Positions 17,166-33,274 are shown, counted from the stretch's first letter. The stretch: DNA of 64,000 nt from Dermatophagoides farinae (GCF_024713945.1 NC_134680.1:4364001-4428000), one strand, 5' to 3'. A program made the numbers and translations. Notes: generated by a model not told the origin, from the letters alone.

Positions 17166-18890
17166 TCTTTTCTAATACATACATACACATTATATACATA
17201 GCTTTCGCGGTTAGCTATAGCTTTTTGTGTGGCTACGTGCTTCTTCTGCATACACACACACACACACACTCATTCACTCACTCATTCGCTCATCATCATC
17301 ATCATCTTACGAAAAAAAAAATCAAAAAATCAATTGACTCGTTTTTTTCAAAAAAAAAAAAAAAAAAAGAAGTGAAATGAAAGTAAAAACAAAAAATTTC
17401 ATTTCACTCTTGTGTTTAAGCCGCTTGTTTGTCATTATTTTATACACACGATATATTTTATCGTTTATATCATCTTTAACATACATACATACATACATAC
17501 CAACAATCCATCTATCCAATTACGTTATTCATTCATTCATTCACATTTATACAACACACACACACACACATATGATGATGATCATCATCATCATTTACTA
17601 TAACATATATTCAATTTTTTTTCTTTGTAGATTCAGATTTCATTCGAAGTTGATTCAATCTTTCAATTTCATTAGTTGCATTTTTTCTCTCTGTGTGTGT
17701 GTGTGTTTATTTTATTCTTAGAGCAATTTTTTTTTTGGATGCTACTTCTTTACGATGTTTTTTCTCCTTCTTCTTTTTCAATTAATTTAGTTCTTGTTCT
17801 TTTTTTTCTGTTCACTTGTTAATATTGATGATCGATCAAAGAAAGAGAGAGAATGACAATTTTTTTTTCATCGTGGTGAATTTGTCGTTCGATCAGTCGA
17901 TCAATCGATGTTTATTATTTTGTTGTTATGGTTAAAAATTTTTTTCCACATTTTATATTAAACACACATATGTGCTAAAGTTTATTACTTATATTTAAAT
18001 TGAGTTAAAAATTCGACTTACGAATAAATTCGAGTTACAAACATTCTTCTGGATCGTAATTAGAGTTTCCATTGTATATGTGATTAATGCAAAATGACAT
18101 TTGGCGATTCGTTGGTTATGTGAGATCAATAATAATAATAATTCTTTTTTATTTTTCGATAATCAATGATGACCAACAATAAATATCAAATATGTTCATT
18201 TATATAGCCTTAAATAAGAATCTTATCAAATAAAATTATGATCCAGAATTGAAAAATATACCTTTTGTTTTTTTTTCTCTGTTCAATTCATTTGAAGTTA
18301 ATTACACATACAAGAATTGAAAATCGATTTTCATACACAAAATTAATGATGAATTTGAACAAACAAATTACCCTAAAACATCATATAATCATTGATAATG
18401 AAGACATTTCCAAACACACACACACACATTTATGATGATATCACATCAATATTTGTGTGTGTATTGGTGAGCACATTCGATATATACCAGAAAAAAAAGA
18501 CAGATACAGATAGACTCTCACAAACACAGGATATCCACAAACAAAAACAATACATAAACCGACCAAACACACATCACACCACACGACAATCAGCCAGTTA
18601 GTTAGTTAGTTAGTTAGTTAGTCGTCTCTTTTTTCTATGTATTTTCAGTCACAATTTTTTAACAAGTCGACAGATTAAAAAAAAATTATTATTGATGCAC
18701 TTCATCATCATCATCAACAGATATATTAACATTAATACAAGCAGCACACACACTTACACAGACTGTTAATTCAATCATCAAAATCAAATACATATACACA
18801 AACACACACACAAACGAATCGAATCGATGAGGCCAAAAAATTTTTACATACAAAACTAAAATGAATTCAAAAAAAAAATGATGATTATGA

Positions 18891-18924
<34 letters not shown>

Positions 18925-19213
18925 GGTGGAATGAGGTTCGAAATGATCGCTAATCACTGAAATGTGTTGTCGTCGTCGTCGTCGTCTTCATCGATGTTTT
19001 TGGCTGATGATAATTGAAACAAGAATGGTGTATAAGAAGTGGAAAAAAATTTATTTATTTATTTATTAAATCGACAAAAAAGAAAAAATTTTTTTTTTTG
19101 AAGAATATTAAATTCAGAATGATGATGATGATGATGAACAGGATTCAGAGATCCAACAACACAACATTAACCAGCAAGATTAAACATTATACAAAACACA
19201 CACACACACATAC

Positions 19214-19249
<36 letters not shown>

Positions 19250-20065
19250 GTTCGATTCTTTCAGGATTCTTTTTTTTTTTAGTTTCAGACTTCAGGTTCC
19301 ACTTTTTTGCTTTTTTTGCTCAATTTTTTTTCATCTCTTCATTCGATTCTTGTTTTTGGCTTTTGCCAGGCAGAAAAAAAATTGAGGGGTTTTATGTTAT
19401 TATTATATTCTGGTCGTACATCATCGTCATTATCAACAGTGCTTTTTTTCTGGTTCGGGGCAAAAAAAAAAGAAAATACAAATACCTAAATTGATCATGG
19501 AATCAAACAACGATATGATGGTTGATGATAAATGGGTAGTGGTGGTGGTGGCGGCGGCGTTGATAGCAGTAGCAACATCAACACCAACACCAAAACATCA
19601 GCAATGAAAATGAGAGTGATCAGAAAAAAAAGATGCAAGGATTCCAGAAAACCAGAAAACAAAAAAATATCAAATAGTAGTAGCAGCATTAATCAATGAA
19701 GGAAGAGGAAGTAGAAATAGTGGTTGATGATAATGATGATGAGGATGAGGAGAAAGAAGAAGAAATCTGTTATCTATTTTTTATATTTGATACCACTGCC
19801 ACAATTTTATCTATCCGGTATTTTTTTTTTTTTTTTTTTGAAAATTTTCTGAACACTATATAGCTTCTGATGGCACACTCACAGATCCAAGTTATTTCTG
19901 GTTATTATTTTTTATATAGAAGTTTTTTTTTATTGGAAGTGGGGAACAATAGGAAAAAAAATCGATAATCATCCTCCTCAATCCATTTAACTGTACCACC
20001 ACCACCACTTCCAGTAGTTATATGATCAGAGTATTTACATATATTACAAAATAGTATAGTTGATG

Positions 20066-20086
20066 ATGCAGTCCATTGGACTGCAT
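20066..20086. repeat. Perfect palindrome with 1-base centre
   Basis: Ten-base arms ATGCAGTCCA and TGGACTGCAT around a single T. It is not a simple-sequence repeat. It may be a dimeric protein-binding site or chance. Confidence 0.5.
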
Positions 20087-21605
20087 GAATGGGATTGATG
20101 TTATGGTTTTTGGTCCAGACCAAAAAAAAAAAAAAAATCTTTCTGGTATCATTTTATTGGTAGTGGTAATTATATCAATTCAAGCAAAAAACACATCAGA
20201 CAGCAGACGGGCGTCTCCTTGCATCCATAAATACCCAAAATGTAATGTGTGTATATAGAATACCAAATAGGATAAAAAAAACCAGAAACAAACTTGGAAT
20301 GATGATCATCATCATCATCAATGGTTGGGCAGAAAAAAATGTTATATAGAATCGAAACATTTTTTTTGTGAGAAACACTGCACTTTTTTTCATCAGAAAA
20401 AAAAATGGAAAATTTACCGGCAATCTATACATTTTGGTAGCAGTAACATAACATTTACTTCACTAAATGTATGGAATGGATCGTTCGTTCGATTGTGGAC
20501 GATTTTCATTGCGGGTCGCGCAAGCACATAAATGTTTGGGCGTCGTCGTCGTCATTGTTATTTTTTCAATATTTTCAAGTTTTGATAATTACTACTACTC
20601 TATTTTTTTCTGACCAAAAAAAAAATTTGACAAATATATCGGATGATGATGATGATGATGATGGAACACCAGAAGAGAAAAAAAAAGTTCGTCTGTACCA
20701 TAGTCAAAATGAAAAAAAATAGCGTCTGTTGTTTTTTTTGTTGTGATCTGGTGTTATATATGCAGGTTGAATGAGACACACACACACACACACTCTTATA
20801 TACATCAAACACATTTTGATTTTTTTCCAAACAAAATGTTGATCCATTCATATTCGGGTGGTTGTGTAGTGTGGAGCCCAATCGGACGATCGATCGATCA
20901 ATCGGATGTAAAATAAAAATGATTCATTCATATGATAAATTCATACATTGTTGGTACATTATATAAGAAAAATCAACTGCCAAACCCATTATAACCCATT
21001 ATTATTGGTGAAGAAATGAGCTTATTCTGTTGGAATAATCCTTTGAATTGTTGAATATTAATGATCACAATGATTTCTGTTTTCATTGAATTGAATTTCC
21101 ATAATTTATATGAATTTGATGATATTACATAACCAATCAAAAAAAAAGAATTCATAAATACTTGGAAAACTTGGAAAAAAACAACAATATATTGTTTATC
21201 ACAGCTTTATTTATTTCAATCTTAAATTTTCGAAAAAAAACAAACAACAAAAAAAAAAACTGAATTTAAATTTTGAACGATATGAATAGAATTTTTTTCT
21301 GTTTTTTTTGTTTTTAGTCGCTTGAATAATAATAATAATAATATATTCCTATGATGATGATGATGATGATGACAATGGACAAATTATTTGTTTTCATTTT
21401 GAATGAATAAACGTGTGTTTTGGACCCAATAAAAAGGTTTCCATTTCAAATATTTATATAATTAGATGAATAAATTTTCAATAAAAAAAACATAATAAGC
21501 AACAATTTTTTTTGGAGAATCAAAATAAGCACAAAACATTATTAATAATAATAACGATGATGATGATGATAAATTTCATCCAATTTTCAATCAATTTTTC
21601 TTCTC

Positions 21606-23929
21606 TCAAGTTTCATTCGTCGAACTTGATCCATATGGACAATCATTTGTTAAACGATTAAGTCTAGGCGGTATTGGTGGACGTTGTAATTCTATCTGAC
21701 TGCTACAACTTTTATTTTGTTGTTGTTGAATTGTTGTTGATAAATTCGATGATGATGATGTTGTTGATGTCGATGATGATAATGGTATGATCATTGCATT
21801 AGCATTATTATTATTATTATTATTCATTACGGTTGATGCTGCAGTTGCAGCCGTAGCCGGTATACCATAACTAGTAAATTTATCGCCAACTTCATTTGTA
21901 TATTTTATATTCGTATATTCACGACCAGCTTGTAAACTTTTCTGTAAGTAAAAAAAAAATTGAAATCAAAAATATGACACAAATATGTTCACTTACATGT
22001 TCAGCCTGAATCCTTTGCTGCAGCGTATTCACATAATGTTGTACGGCTAGATAAACAAATTTATATTGGGCAATCGTTTGTACCATACCGGAACGTTTTG
22101 TACGTACTATCTGTATAGTGCGTTGTATATCGATCTCACAATCCAAACCATGATGATTAATCTGATCGATTAATATATCGATAACAATAAATGTTCCAGT
22201 ACGACCAATACCGGCACTACAATGTACAATGATTGGTCCAGAATCCGGTATTGATTCTTGTTTACAATTAACTTCATGTAGAAAATTCAATACACAACCA
22301 GGATCGGATGGTACACCATGATCAGGCCATGCCATAAAATGATAATGATAAACAATTCGTGAATCCTTTTCATTATCATCATAATGGATACGAAATTCAC
22401 GTAACGTATGATGTAACATTGTCTTTTCTGATATTGTCTTAACGGATATCTTTCCATATCGCATTGATTGATCTTTATCCGGCCAATATCGTACACATTT
22501 TGGTTTACTACGTTCAATTTCTTTTGTTGTCATAACAATAATATAACATTTTTCATGCCAAACCATTGACCAGAAATCATTTTTCGTATTCGCTAATGGT
22601 CCCTGTGTTGCAATGTAAACTTTTTTACTCGGTTGATTTGTTAATTCATCTTCCACCTTTTTTTGAATGAATGAATGAATGATAAGATTTAGATCAAACA
22701 GAAAAAAAATTTGCTACTCATACAAACCTGTATATAATTGGCGTTAATATAGTCGGAAGCGGGATCATTTCCATCATCATTTGAAACATCTTTCAATGTG
22801 ACTCGGGTACGATCGACTAAATTAATTAATTGATAGAAAAAAATCAATCAATCAATCAGAATAGTGAAACAGAAATTATAATTAAAATTTTTCACTCAAT
22901 TATAATTACATGGTAATATATTTTTATATCGATTTTTATTTCGATTTTCCGATTGTTCACCGGCTTTCCGGGAATAAAGATGTTTACATGCTTGTTGTTG
23001 TAAATACTAAAATGTAAACAAAAAAAAATAAACAATCAGAATTCGGAATCGATTATTTAAACGAATTACAATGTAGAACATACTTCAAATTCTTCCCAGA
23101 ATCCCGTTTTCCTCTCACGATCTTTACGATCACAACCATCTTCTTTTGATAGAATTTTTACACGATTTTCAATTGTTGATGCAGTGATTTTTGTTGCATT
23201 TAATGGTGAACGTAAATTCACTACGGTACCGGATGTTTCAACTATTGGATTACGTTTACAATATTCAATAAGATCGGTTAATGAATCAAATTTTTCACCA
23301 CCACCAAAATCATATTTTGATTGTTGACAATAGATTTTTACATGTGATACTTTATCATCAATTCGAACGGCCAATACATAATCACCCGGTTTTCTTGATG
23401 TACGTACAAGAAAACTACCATTTTTTCCCTTTTCAAGTATCTGTCTTTCAGCTTCTTGTGGTGATATGTTACCATGAAACCAACGTTCAAATGTTGGATC
23501 TTCCGAGATCAATGGATATTTTAATTTAAATATACGATTACGATTATTACGTTCACGTATTTGATCAGGATTTTGCATATAATGATGTACTAATTCAACT
23601 AATGAGGCAAATTTTTCACCACCATATAGATCATAAAGATCATCTTCAGTATTCTGTATTTTAATATGTGTAACGGCGCTATCACTTAATACAGAAAGGG
23701 TAAAATCACCTGGATGTGAACTACTTGGACGTACTAAAAAACTACCATCAACACCACGATCGACAAGCATTTTTTCCGCCGATACACGATCAATGTTTGG
23801 ATGAAACCATCGGCCTCTGAGAAAATAAATTGAAAATGACAAAAAAAAAATAAAATACATTCGAATCGAACATTTCGAAATAGAGAACGAATCATACCTT
23901 GAATTAATCAACGGCATTGTCATCGGCAT
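21606..23929 (-). CDS. csw: SH2-domain tyrosine phosphatase, SHP2/corkscrew ortholog
   Basis: Cytoplasmic phosphatase that relays receptor tyrosine kinase signals to Ras/MAPK. Exons: 23929-23898, 23816-23084, 23006-22910, 22816-22728, 22656-21997, 21941-21606; 648 residues. N-SH2 starts RGRWFHPNI with FLVRPS, C-SH2 starts RWFHGNIS with FLVRTS. The linker FLQQQ-type segment ([18 protein letters not shown]) leads to the PTP domain with [19 protein letters not shown] and the catalytic P-loop [10 protein letters not shown] (Cys nucleophile). The long insert known in the Drosophila Csw phosphatase domain is absent. The tail has EYTNIKY, matching the Grb2-binding YTNI of human SHP2 Tyr542, then an N/S/T-rich stretch and a proline motif [10 protein letters not shown] that could bind SH3 domains. 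Intron 1 (81 bases) is in frame and stop-free. Confidence 0.97.
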
Positions 23930-25228
23930 TCCAAGTAATTATTGTGATAAAAAAAAATAACTAGACAAACTTTAAATTTAATTCAAAATTGATTCACAAT
24001 AAAAAAAATCAGCATACACTGTTTTCAATAGATTATTTCAATCGATAATGGTGACGATGAAATGAAGCTCACAAAAAAGAATACACATTATCATTCTGTT
24101 GCTCTCTGATATCATCGATTAGTGGAACATTTTTAATTTAAAAATATATTTTGTAGTGTGTTCTTCAACGATTTTTTATTTTTCATAAAAATCACACACA
24201 CAAATCGTATAATAATAAAAATCGTTGAAAAAGAGAGAAAGGATAAAAAAAATCGCTAAATATTTCGGAAAGATTCTTTTGGCTCACTATACTGTTGAAT
24301 TGGTTGGTTGGTTGGTTGGTTGCGCTGAATTATACAAACAACACACACACACACATTCCGACAGTGTATCTCTGTGTGAAGTTATTAAAAAAAAATGATA
24401 AAACTCACACTCAAATACACACGATTATAATCAATAAAAAATACAATCTTTCATCAACATTATACGAAACCGTTACGGCCATCTTTTGGTCAAAAAAGCA
24501 AATTGAATTTCGAATCAAAATAATTCAGTTCTGGTGATTTTGGCAAAAAACAAAAAAAAAAAAAAAAAACAAAGAAAAAACTCAATAATTAAAAAATCAA
24601 AATTTTTTTTCTTTTCTTTTTTTTTCATCATAGAAAAAAAATTCATCCATTATAATAATAATTAGAAGAAAAAATATGATTAATCAATCAATTGATTGAT
24701 AAATAAAATGGGAAAAAAAATTCACAAATACACACCCGCACACACATACACACACAATTGTGATAAATATAGAATGAAAAATTTTGGAATTAAAAAAAAA
24801 AATTTTTTTTTTAGAAAAAAAAATCCATTCAGCCCATCAAAGGAAAAAAAATTTGTTTTTCTTATTAAAAAAAAATTGCTATACAAAAAGTTTCGCTGAT
24901 TTGATTTGTTGATTGTTGGCTGTTGTTGTTGTTGTTGGTTGTTTGTTGTTGTTGCTGTGTATAACCGAAAAAATCGGATTTTTTGTTTTGTTTTATAAAT
25001 ATAATTATTATAGTAAAAAAAAATTTGTTCAATCGACGTGGATAATAAGAGAGAAAATTTTCAAAAAGAGATTGTTTTTCTTTTTTTTTTGTTTCTGAAA
25101 AAAACGACGATAAATAGATAAAATGCTGTCATTGTTTTGATTTGATTTTTCAATTCTGATAAATCATTTATTCCTGTTTTATTTTTATTTTTTTTTGTTG
25201 AATTCTGTCTCTAGTGGAGAAGAAATTT
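23930..25228. other. Intergenic between csw start and Cdc42 3' end
   Basis: No gene. AT-rich with TTGG, CA and poly-A/T tracts. A 13-base inverted repeat (TTCAACGATTTTT at 24164-24176, complement at 24217-24229) lies about 240 bases upstream of the csw start codon. Confidence 0.5.
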
Positions 25229-27087
<1,859 letters not shown>

Positions 27088-29831
27088 ATGAGCAACACAT
27101 ACCGTAATCCGAATCCTGTCAACATAACAAATACTAAAACAACATCATTTGTTAAACCACAGACAAGTTTCTATACGTTTCAACCACGGCCACCTGTACC
27201 ATCACCATTTCAAAATGCTGAATTTGATGGAAAACGTCTACGTAAAGCGGTTGCACGTAAAACAGTTGATTATAATTCCTCGATTGTAAAAATGTTAGAA
27301 TCACGTATTTGGCAACGAGATCCACGTGATTATCGTGCCATACAACCCGATGTTGCTTATTATACTGAGGTATGAAAAAAATTTGTGATTGATTGATTGC
27401 ATCATTTACATAATGATAATTATCATGTATAATTATAGATTGTTCCACCAATGTATATGCAAAATAATGCAGCCAATTGTATAACAACAAAATTTGTTCG
27501 TACATCAACGAACAAAATGCGTTGCCCAATATTCTGTGTATTATGGACACCAGAAGGTCGTCGGCTAATAACCGGATCATCCAGTGGTGAATTTACCCTT
27601 TGGAATGGCCTAACATTTAATTTCGAAACTATTCTACAGGTAAACTAGATTATTATTAACAATACAAATTTCTTTCAAAAATACTCTATCCTAGGCTCAT
27701 GATACGACCGTCAAAGTAATGGTATGGTCAAGAAATGATTCCTGGATGGTCACTGGCGATCAAAATGGCTATGTTAAATATTGGCAAAGTAATATGAATA
27801 ATGTGAAAATGTTTCAAGCACATAAGGAACCTGTTAGAGCCATTAGGTAAGTTCAGTGGTTTTAAGGAAACATTAAAAAAACTAACTTTTTCTAATTAAC
27901 TGTTGTTTTTTGAATAGTTTTTGTCCAACTGATACAAAATTCGCTACATGTTCCGATGATGGAACCATACGAATATGGGATTTTTTTCGTTGTTTCGAAG
28001 AAAGAATCCTACGTGGTCATGGTGCCGATGTTAAAGGTGTCGATTGGCATCCAACCAAAGCATTGATTGCATCTGGTAGTAAAGATAGCCAACAGCCAGT
28101 AAAATTATGGGATCCAAAAAGTGGACAAAGTTTAGCTACATTGTAATTATCTAAATCTATTCTTTCATGAATGTTATTTTATTAAAATAAATTTTAAACA
28201 ATCCATTCGTTTTCCCTTTATATGATAGACATGCACATAAAAATACAGTAACCGATGTAAAATGGAATCATAATGGTAATTGGCTTTTAACATCATCACG
28301 TGATCATCTTATTAAAATCTATGATATTCGAAATATGACAAATGAAATGCAAACATTTCGTGGCCATAAAAAAGAGGTTAGCTGTCTAGCATGGCATCCA
28401 ATACATGAAGGTCTATTCGCTAGCGGTGGTTCGGATGGTTCTATATTATTCTGGCTTGTTGGGTAATTTGTGTTGTAACCTTCTTTATACCATTTTTGTC
28501 CATTCATATCTGATAATTTTTTTCCCCATTTGATTCCAGAACCGATAAAGAAATTGGTTGCATGGAAAATGCACATGAATCAATCGTATGGTCATTAAGT
28601 TGGCATCCATTAGGTCATATTCTAACTTCTGGATCTAATGATCATACATGGTATGCAATAGTATTGCATTGTATGAATTCCAAATTCTTAATTTGTTTTT
28701 TTTTCTTTGTTTAATCATTACAGTAAATTTTGGACTAGAAATCGTCCAGGCGATAAAATGCGTGATCGATATAATCTTAATCTATTACCTAAAGGTGTTG
28801 AAGAATGTGAAGATGGTGATGATCTTTCCTCATACATTCCGGGTATGGGTTTTAATGATATTGGTGGTTGTAAAAATGATGAAGAAGAAATTGGTCCTAT
28901 AATACCTGGTTTTGGTTTCGAACGATCCGATGAATTGGAAATGGCCACTACAGCTACAGCAACGGCAACTATTCCATCAAATGAATCAGCATTATCATCA
29001 TCTCATCAACAACCAACTACTAGTGGAACAGGAAATGATAATATCACTAGTAATAATCAACAAAAATCAAATAAAAGTCATCATCATAATCATCAACGAA
29101 CAAAGGAACGTAAACAACCATATTCAAAACCGATACCGAAAAAATTCCAACAACAATGGAATAATATGGAAAATATGAAAAATAATAATTCCAATTTACA
29201 TCGTAATAATCATCATCACCCTAATCAACAACAGCAGCACCAACACCAACAACAACTGCAGAATAATTCTAATGAAAATAATATGGCACCAATGACAAAC
29301 ACATATAATCATTTTAATAATAATCATCATCATCAACAACATCATGATCAATATGGTCAGCAACAGCAACAAACTCAATTTGATGGCTACAATAATAATA
29401 ATAATAATAATCTATATCCGCCCGGTAATCATCCGGATACAATGTATCAACAGCAACAACAATCGAACAAACAATATGGTCAACAACAGCCACCACCACC
29501 ATCATATTTTAATGGTCATGATCAACAACAACAGCAGCCGTTTTCAACAAATCCGGAAGTATATGGTCACCATCATCATCATCAACAACAACAACAGCAG
29601 CCATATTATAATAATTCACAACAACAGCAAAATTGTTATCAAAATTTTCAACAACAGCAGCAGACGCAACCGATGCCACCTCCACAACAACAAACTTACC
29701 ATGTAAATCCATCATCATCATCATCATACGGAAATGAATCACATAATGATAGTGATTTACGATTTAATAATCAATATAATCATCATCAATCTGACCATCA
29801 ACAACATACAAATGATCAATCAAGAAATTGA
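27088..29831 (+). CDS. WDR33: WDR33, pre-mRNA 3'-end processing WD40 protein
   Basis: CPSF subunit that helps recognise the AAUAAA poly(A) signal in the nucleus. Exons: 27088-27369, 27439-27639, 27695-27846, 27918-28142, 28229-28462, 28540-28650, 28724-29831; 770 residues. The N-terminal segment [18 protein letters not shown] and [15 protein letters not shown] are the basic family region, followed by seven WD repeats with near-invariant strings ([51 protein letters not shown]). [19 protein letters not shown] marks the end of the propeller, and [14 protein letters not shown] matches the conserved post-propeller motif. The tail of about 250 residues is Q/N/H-rich with short PPPP runs and lacks the collagen-like tail of vertebrate WDR33. 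A poly(A) signal lies at 30067-30072. Confidence 0.97.
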
Positions 29832-30947
29832 AAATCATCTAAAAAAACATGAATGAATTCTTGTGTATAAATGTTAACAAATATATATTTATAATATATT
29901 ATTAGCAGTATCATATTCATCCATCTGTAATTTATCATCATCATCATCATCATCATCATTTTTTTTGTTCCATAAATTGTATAAATATATTGATCTTATC
30001 TGAATTTGATCAAATATTTTTTTTTTCGTTGTTATAACAAAATGAATTTTTCTTATGAATCTTTTGAATAAATTCTTGCATGAAATTGCGATCGATCGTT
30101 ACTAATGTCTATTATAATAAACAAAAAATAAATGATAAATAGAATATTCATGACAACGAACAGAACGAAAAAAAAACTTGCATAAATTTTGAATCTGAAT
30201 CTTTGAAAAAACAATAAACTTTAAAAAATGTCATCATCATACACATACATGGTTACCGACAACAACGACTATAAATTTTTTTTTTCAAACTTTAAATTAC
30301 AGCTGTACTATATATTCAACAAAAAAAAAGAACCATCAAACTGGATTTTCATCCTGATCATCATTATCGAATTAGAGTTTCGTAAAGGTAAAAAATAAAT
30401 TTCAAAGAAAATCATCTTCATTGTCATCGAGAAATGATACGCCTTTTTGTGGTAAGGTTCATTATATCATCATATTATGAATCAAGAAAAAATGAAATAT
30501 AATCTATAAAAACGGATTGCCACTAGCAACCAACCAACCGAACTAACAAACAAACAAAATCAACAAATTTTTTTTCTTTCTTCTCTCTTCGTTTTCGACA
30601 ATGGTAAACTTTGATCGTTAAATCGACGAACGGCATTTTTTTTCTTGTTGTTGTCGCTTATTATTCAATTAATAATTTCTCAATGTCAGCAACAACGACG
30701 AAAACGATGATGATGATGATAAGAAGAAGTATATGTGACACACAGACACACTTCAACAATATTTTCTGATAATAAGAGTCACTGTCAATTGTTAGCTCGA
30801 CTCGAGTTGTTGTGTGACGTTTGATTTTTTTTCCTATCCTGATCAATTTGACGCTATAAAGTTATTTTAAAGATTTTTTCTTTTAAATTTACTGTACACA
30901 TCAATTCTATTTGAAGTAAATTAATTTACCAGAAGTATTGAATAATA
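29832..30947. other. WDR33 3' UTR and Pgd upstream region
   Basis: Non-coding, with an ATC run near 29940, poly-A/T tracts and a GAT run near 30705. No further gene seen. The first half is likely WDR33 3' UTR. Confidence 0.5.
30067..30072 (+). terminator. Candidate poly(A) signal of WDR33
   Basis: AATAAA 236 bases after the stop codon; other T-rich stretches are close by. Confidence 0.4.
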
Positions 30948-32686
30948 ATGGCTTGTGAAGGAACGTAAGTTATTATTATTTTTTTTTTTTGATTTTACCG
31001 TTATTCATTTTTCAATTCAATTAAGTGCCGATATTGCATTGATTGGTTTGGCTGTCATGGGACAGAATCTTATTCTTAATATGGCCGATCATGGATTTAC
31101 GGTTTGTCCAATTTTTGTTTTGTTTTGTTTTGTTTTATTTTGTTTGTTTTAAATTTCACAATTGTTAATTTTTTCTGTTTTTTTTATCAATCAATTGATT
31201 GATAGGTTTGTGCATTCAATCGTACCACATCGAAGGTCGATGATTTTCTTGCTAATGAAGCAAAAGGAAAAAGTATTGTCGGTGCACATAGCCTTGAGGA
31301 AATGGTGTTGAAATTACAAAAACCCCGAAAAATAATTCTTCTTGTCAAGGCTGGATCAGCTGTTGATTCATTCATCGAACAATTGATACCATTATTGGAG
31401 CCAGGTGATATCATAATTGATGGTGGTAATTCCGAATATACGGATACACAACGTCGTTGTGAATATCTTCGATCAAAAGATTTATTGTTCGTTGGTTCGG
31501 GTGTAAGTGGCGGTGAAGAAGGTGCACGATATGGACCATCATTGATGCCCGGTGGTCACGTTGAAGCATGGCCACATATTAAAACAATTTTCCAAAGTAT
31601 ATCGGCTAAAGCGGATGATGAACCATGTTGTGATTGGGTCGGTGATAATGGTGCCGGACATTTTGTCAAAATGGTTCATAATGGTATTGAATATGGTGAT
31701 ATGCAAATAATTTGTGAAGCATATCATTTGATGAAAAATGTTCTCGGTTTATCGCATGATGAGATGGGCGATATTTTTGATGAATGGAATAAAGGTGAAT
31801 TGAATTCATTTTTGATCGAAATCACCCGTGACATAATGCGATATAAGGATACGGATGGACAGCCATTGGTGGAAAAAATTTTGGATTCAGCTGGACAGGT
31901 AAGGTTATTTTACAACACACAGTTCTTACTAATCGTGGTTGCAATGAATCATCAGAAAGGAACCGGTAAGTGGACGGCCATATCGGCGTTGGATTTTGGT
32001 GTACCGGTTACATTGATTGGTGAATCAGTGTTTGCACGTTGTTTATCATCGCTGAAAGATGAACGTATGGCTGCAAGCCAACAACTTTCCGGGCCATCAA
32101 CAACAGAATTTAATGGTGATAAAACGGCATTCATTGAGGATATTCGTAAGGTATGATAAAAACAGACATCTTGTTTTGTTTTTCAGTAAATTTGATCATT
32201 TTTATCCAGGCATTGTATGCATCGAAAATTGTATCCTATGCTCAAGGTTTCATGTTGTTACGTGAAGCTGCAGTCAAATTCAATTGGAATCTAAATTATG
32301 GTGGTATTGCATTGATGTGGCGTGGTGGTTGCATTATTCGTTCGGTATTTTTGGGCAACATTAAAAAAGCGTTCGATAATAATGCCGAACTACAGAATCT
32401 TATGATGGATGATTTTTTCCGCGAAGAAATTGGTAAATGTCAGGATTCTTGGCGTAATGTTATTGCTACAGCTGTAAAGATTGGTATACCGACACCGGCA
32501 TTTTCAACTGCTCTTGCTTTTTATGATGGTTATCGGTCATCACAATTGCCGGCTAATTTGATTCAAGCTCAACGTGATTATTTTGGTGCTCATACCTATC
32601 AATTGATCGATAATCCTGGTACATTTATCCATACTAATTGGACTGGTAAAGGTGGTAATGTTTCATCATCAACATATAATGCTTGA
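30948..32686 (+). CDS. Pgd: 6-phosphogluconate dehydrogenase, decarboxylating
   Basis: Cytosolic pentose-phosphate enzyme: converts 6-phosphogluconate to ribulose-5-phosphate, CO2 and NADPH. Exons: 30948-30964, 31026-31101, 31206-31898, 31956-32150, 32210-32686; 485 residues, close to human 483. The NADP-binding start is ADIALIGLAVMGQNLILNMADHGF, with VCAFNRTTSKV after beta-2 as in NADP-binding members. IIDGGNSEYTDTQRR, FVGSGVSGGEEGARYGPSLM and the catalytic region GAGHFVKMVHNGIEYGDMQ (Lys and Glu) are present, as is the C-terminal family block LIQAQRDYFGAHTYQ. The 57-base intron 31899-31955 is in frame with no stop, so retaining it would add 19 residues. The first coding exon has only five complete codons. 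Confidence 0.98.
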
Positions 32687-33274
32687 GTGATCAATCAATA
32701 ATGAGCATTGAACACTAAAAACAAAAACAAAACATGGTGATGGTTCAAATTATTATATTATAATTAATCATGCATGTGTGTTTTAATCGTTAATTTCAAT
32801 TTAAAATTTTTTATTTTAACAAAAATCTATTTTATTGAATTGATTTGAGAAAAAAAAATTAAAATTAATTAAAATTTCATAAATTCGTCAATTACGCCAT
32901 CTATTGGCTGTTGTTTTTCATTCGAAATGAAAATCCTATATCATTTGGGGTGTTAGTCTCAATGACATATTGTGTATCATTGTGTATCCGAATGTATCAA
33001 TTATCGCCTATTCAGACTGTAAACCATTTTTGTTTGAAATCGTTATCGTTTGTTTTGTCATGCATGCATGCATTATTTTTTTTCTGTTGAATTTGTGACT
33101 AAATTGTAAACACAGAAAAATGATTCATTAAATCAATTTGATGATGAAATTTTATAAATTTAAATTCAATCACCATCATCATTTTTTTCTTGTTTTTGTA
33201 TACTGATCTCATCTGTTGGATTTTTGTGTGTATTTGCCATTTTCAAAAAAAAAAAAAAAAATTCAAAATAAATC
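32687..33274. other. Intergenic between Pgd and bin3
   Basis: Pgd 3' UTR followed by the bin3 promoter region. Contains the shared motif at 32896-32905 and a CATGCATGCATG run near 33060. Confidence 0.5.
32896..32905 (+). promoter_or_regulatory. GCCATCTATT motif upstream of bin3
   Basis: Matches the promoter decamer seen at 26744 with one difference in the last base; 370 bases before the bin3 ATG and in the same orientation to the gene as at WDR33. Confidence 0.3.

Larger units (their letters stand above)
12980..21605. other. 8.6 kb gene-poor, microsatellite-rich interval
   Basis: No coding exon I can defend. The sequence is dominated by poly-A/T, CA, GAT, CATT and TAG/TTAG tracts. Distinct items inside are a strong hairpin at 17095-17165, a 21-base palindrome at 20066-20086 and a splice-flanked 72-base segment on the minus strand (16705-16634, preceded by TTAATAG and followed by GTAAGC) that could be a 5' non-coding exon of G-beta. 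The right end should include the csw 3' UTR. Confidence 0.55.

Noticed and set aside
18011-18074. Minus-strand ATG followed by 17 codons and a GTAAGT donor
   Set aside because: No downstream exon with a matching phase and no recognisable peptide.
19905-20123. 72-codon ORF with Cys and Gly-rich stretch on the minus strand
   Set aside because: Ends in low-complexity sequence; no splice sites, no family resemblance.
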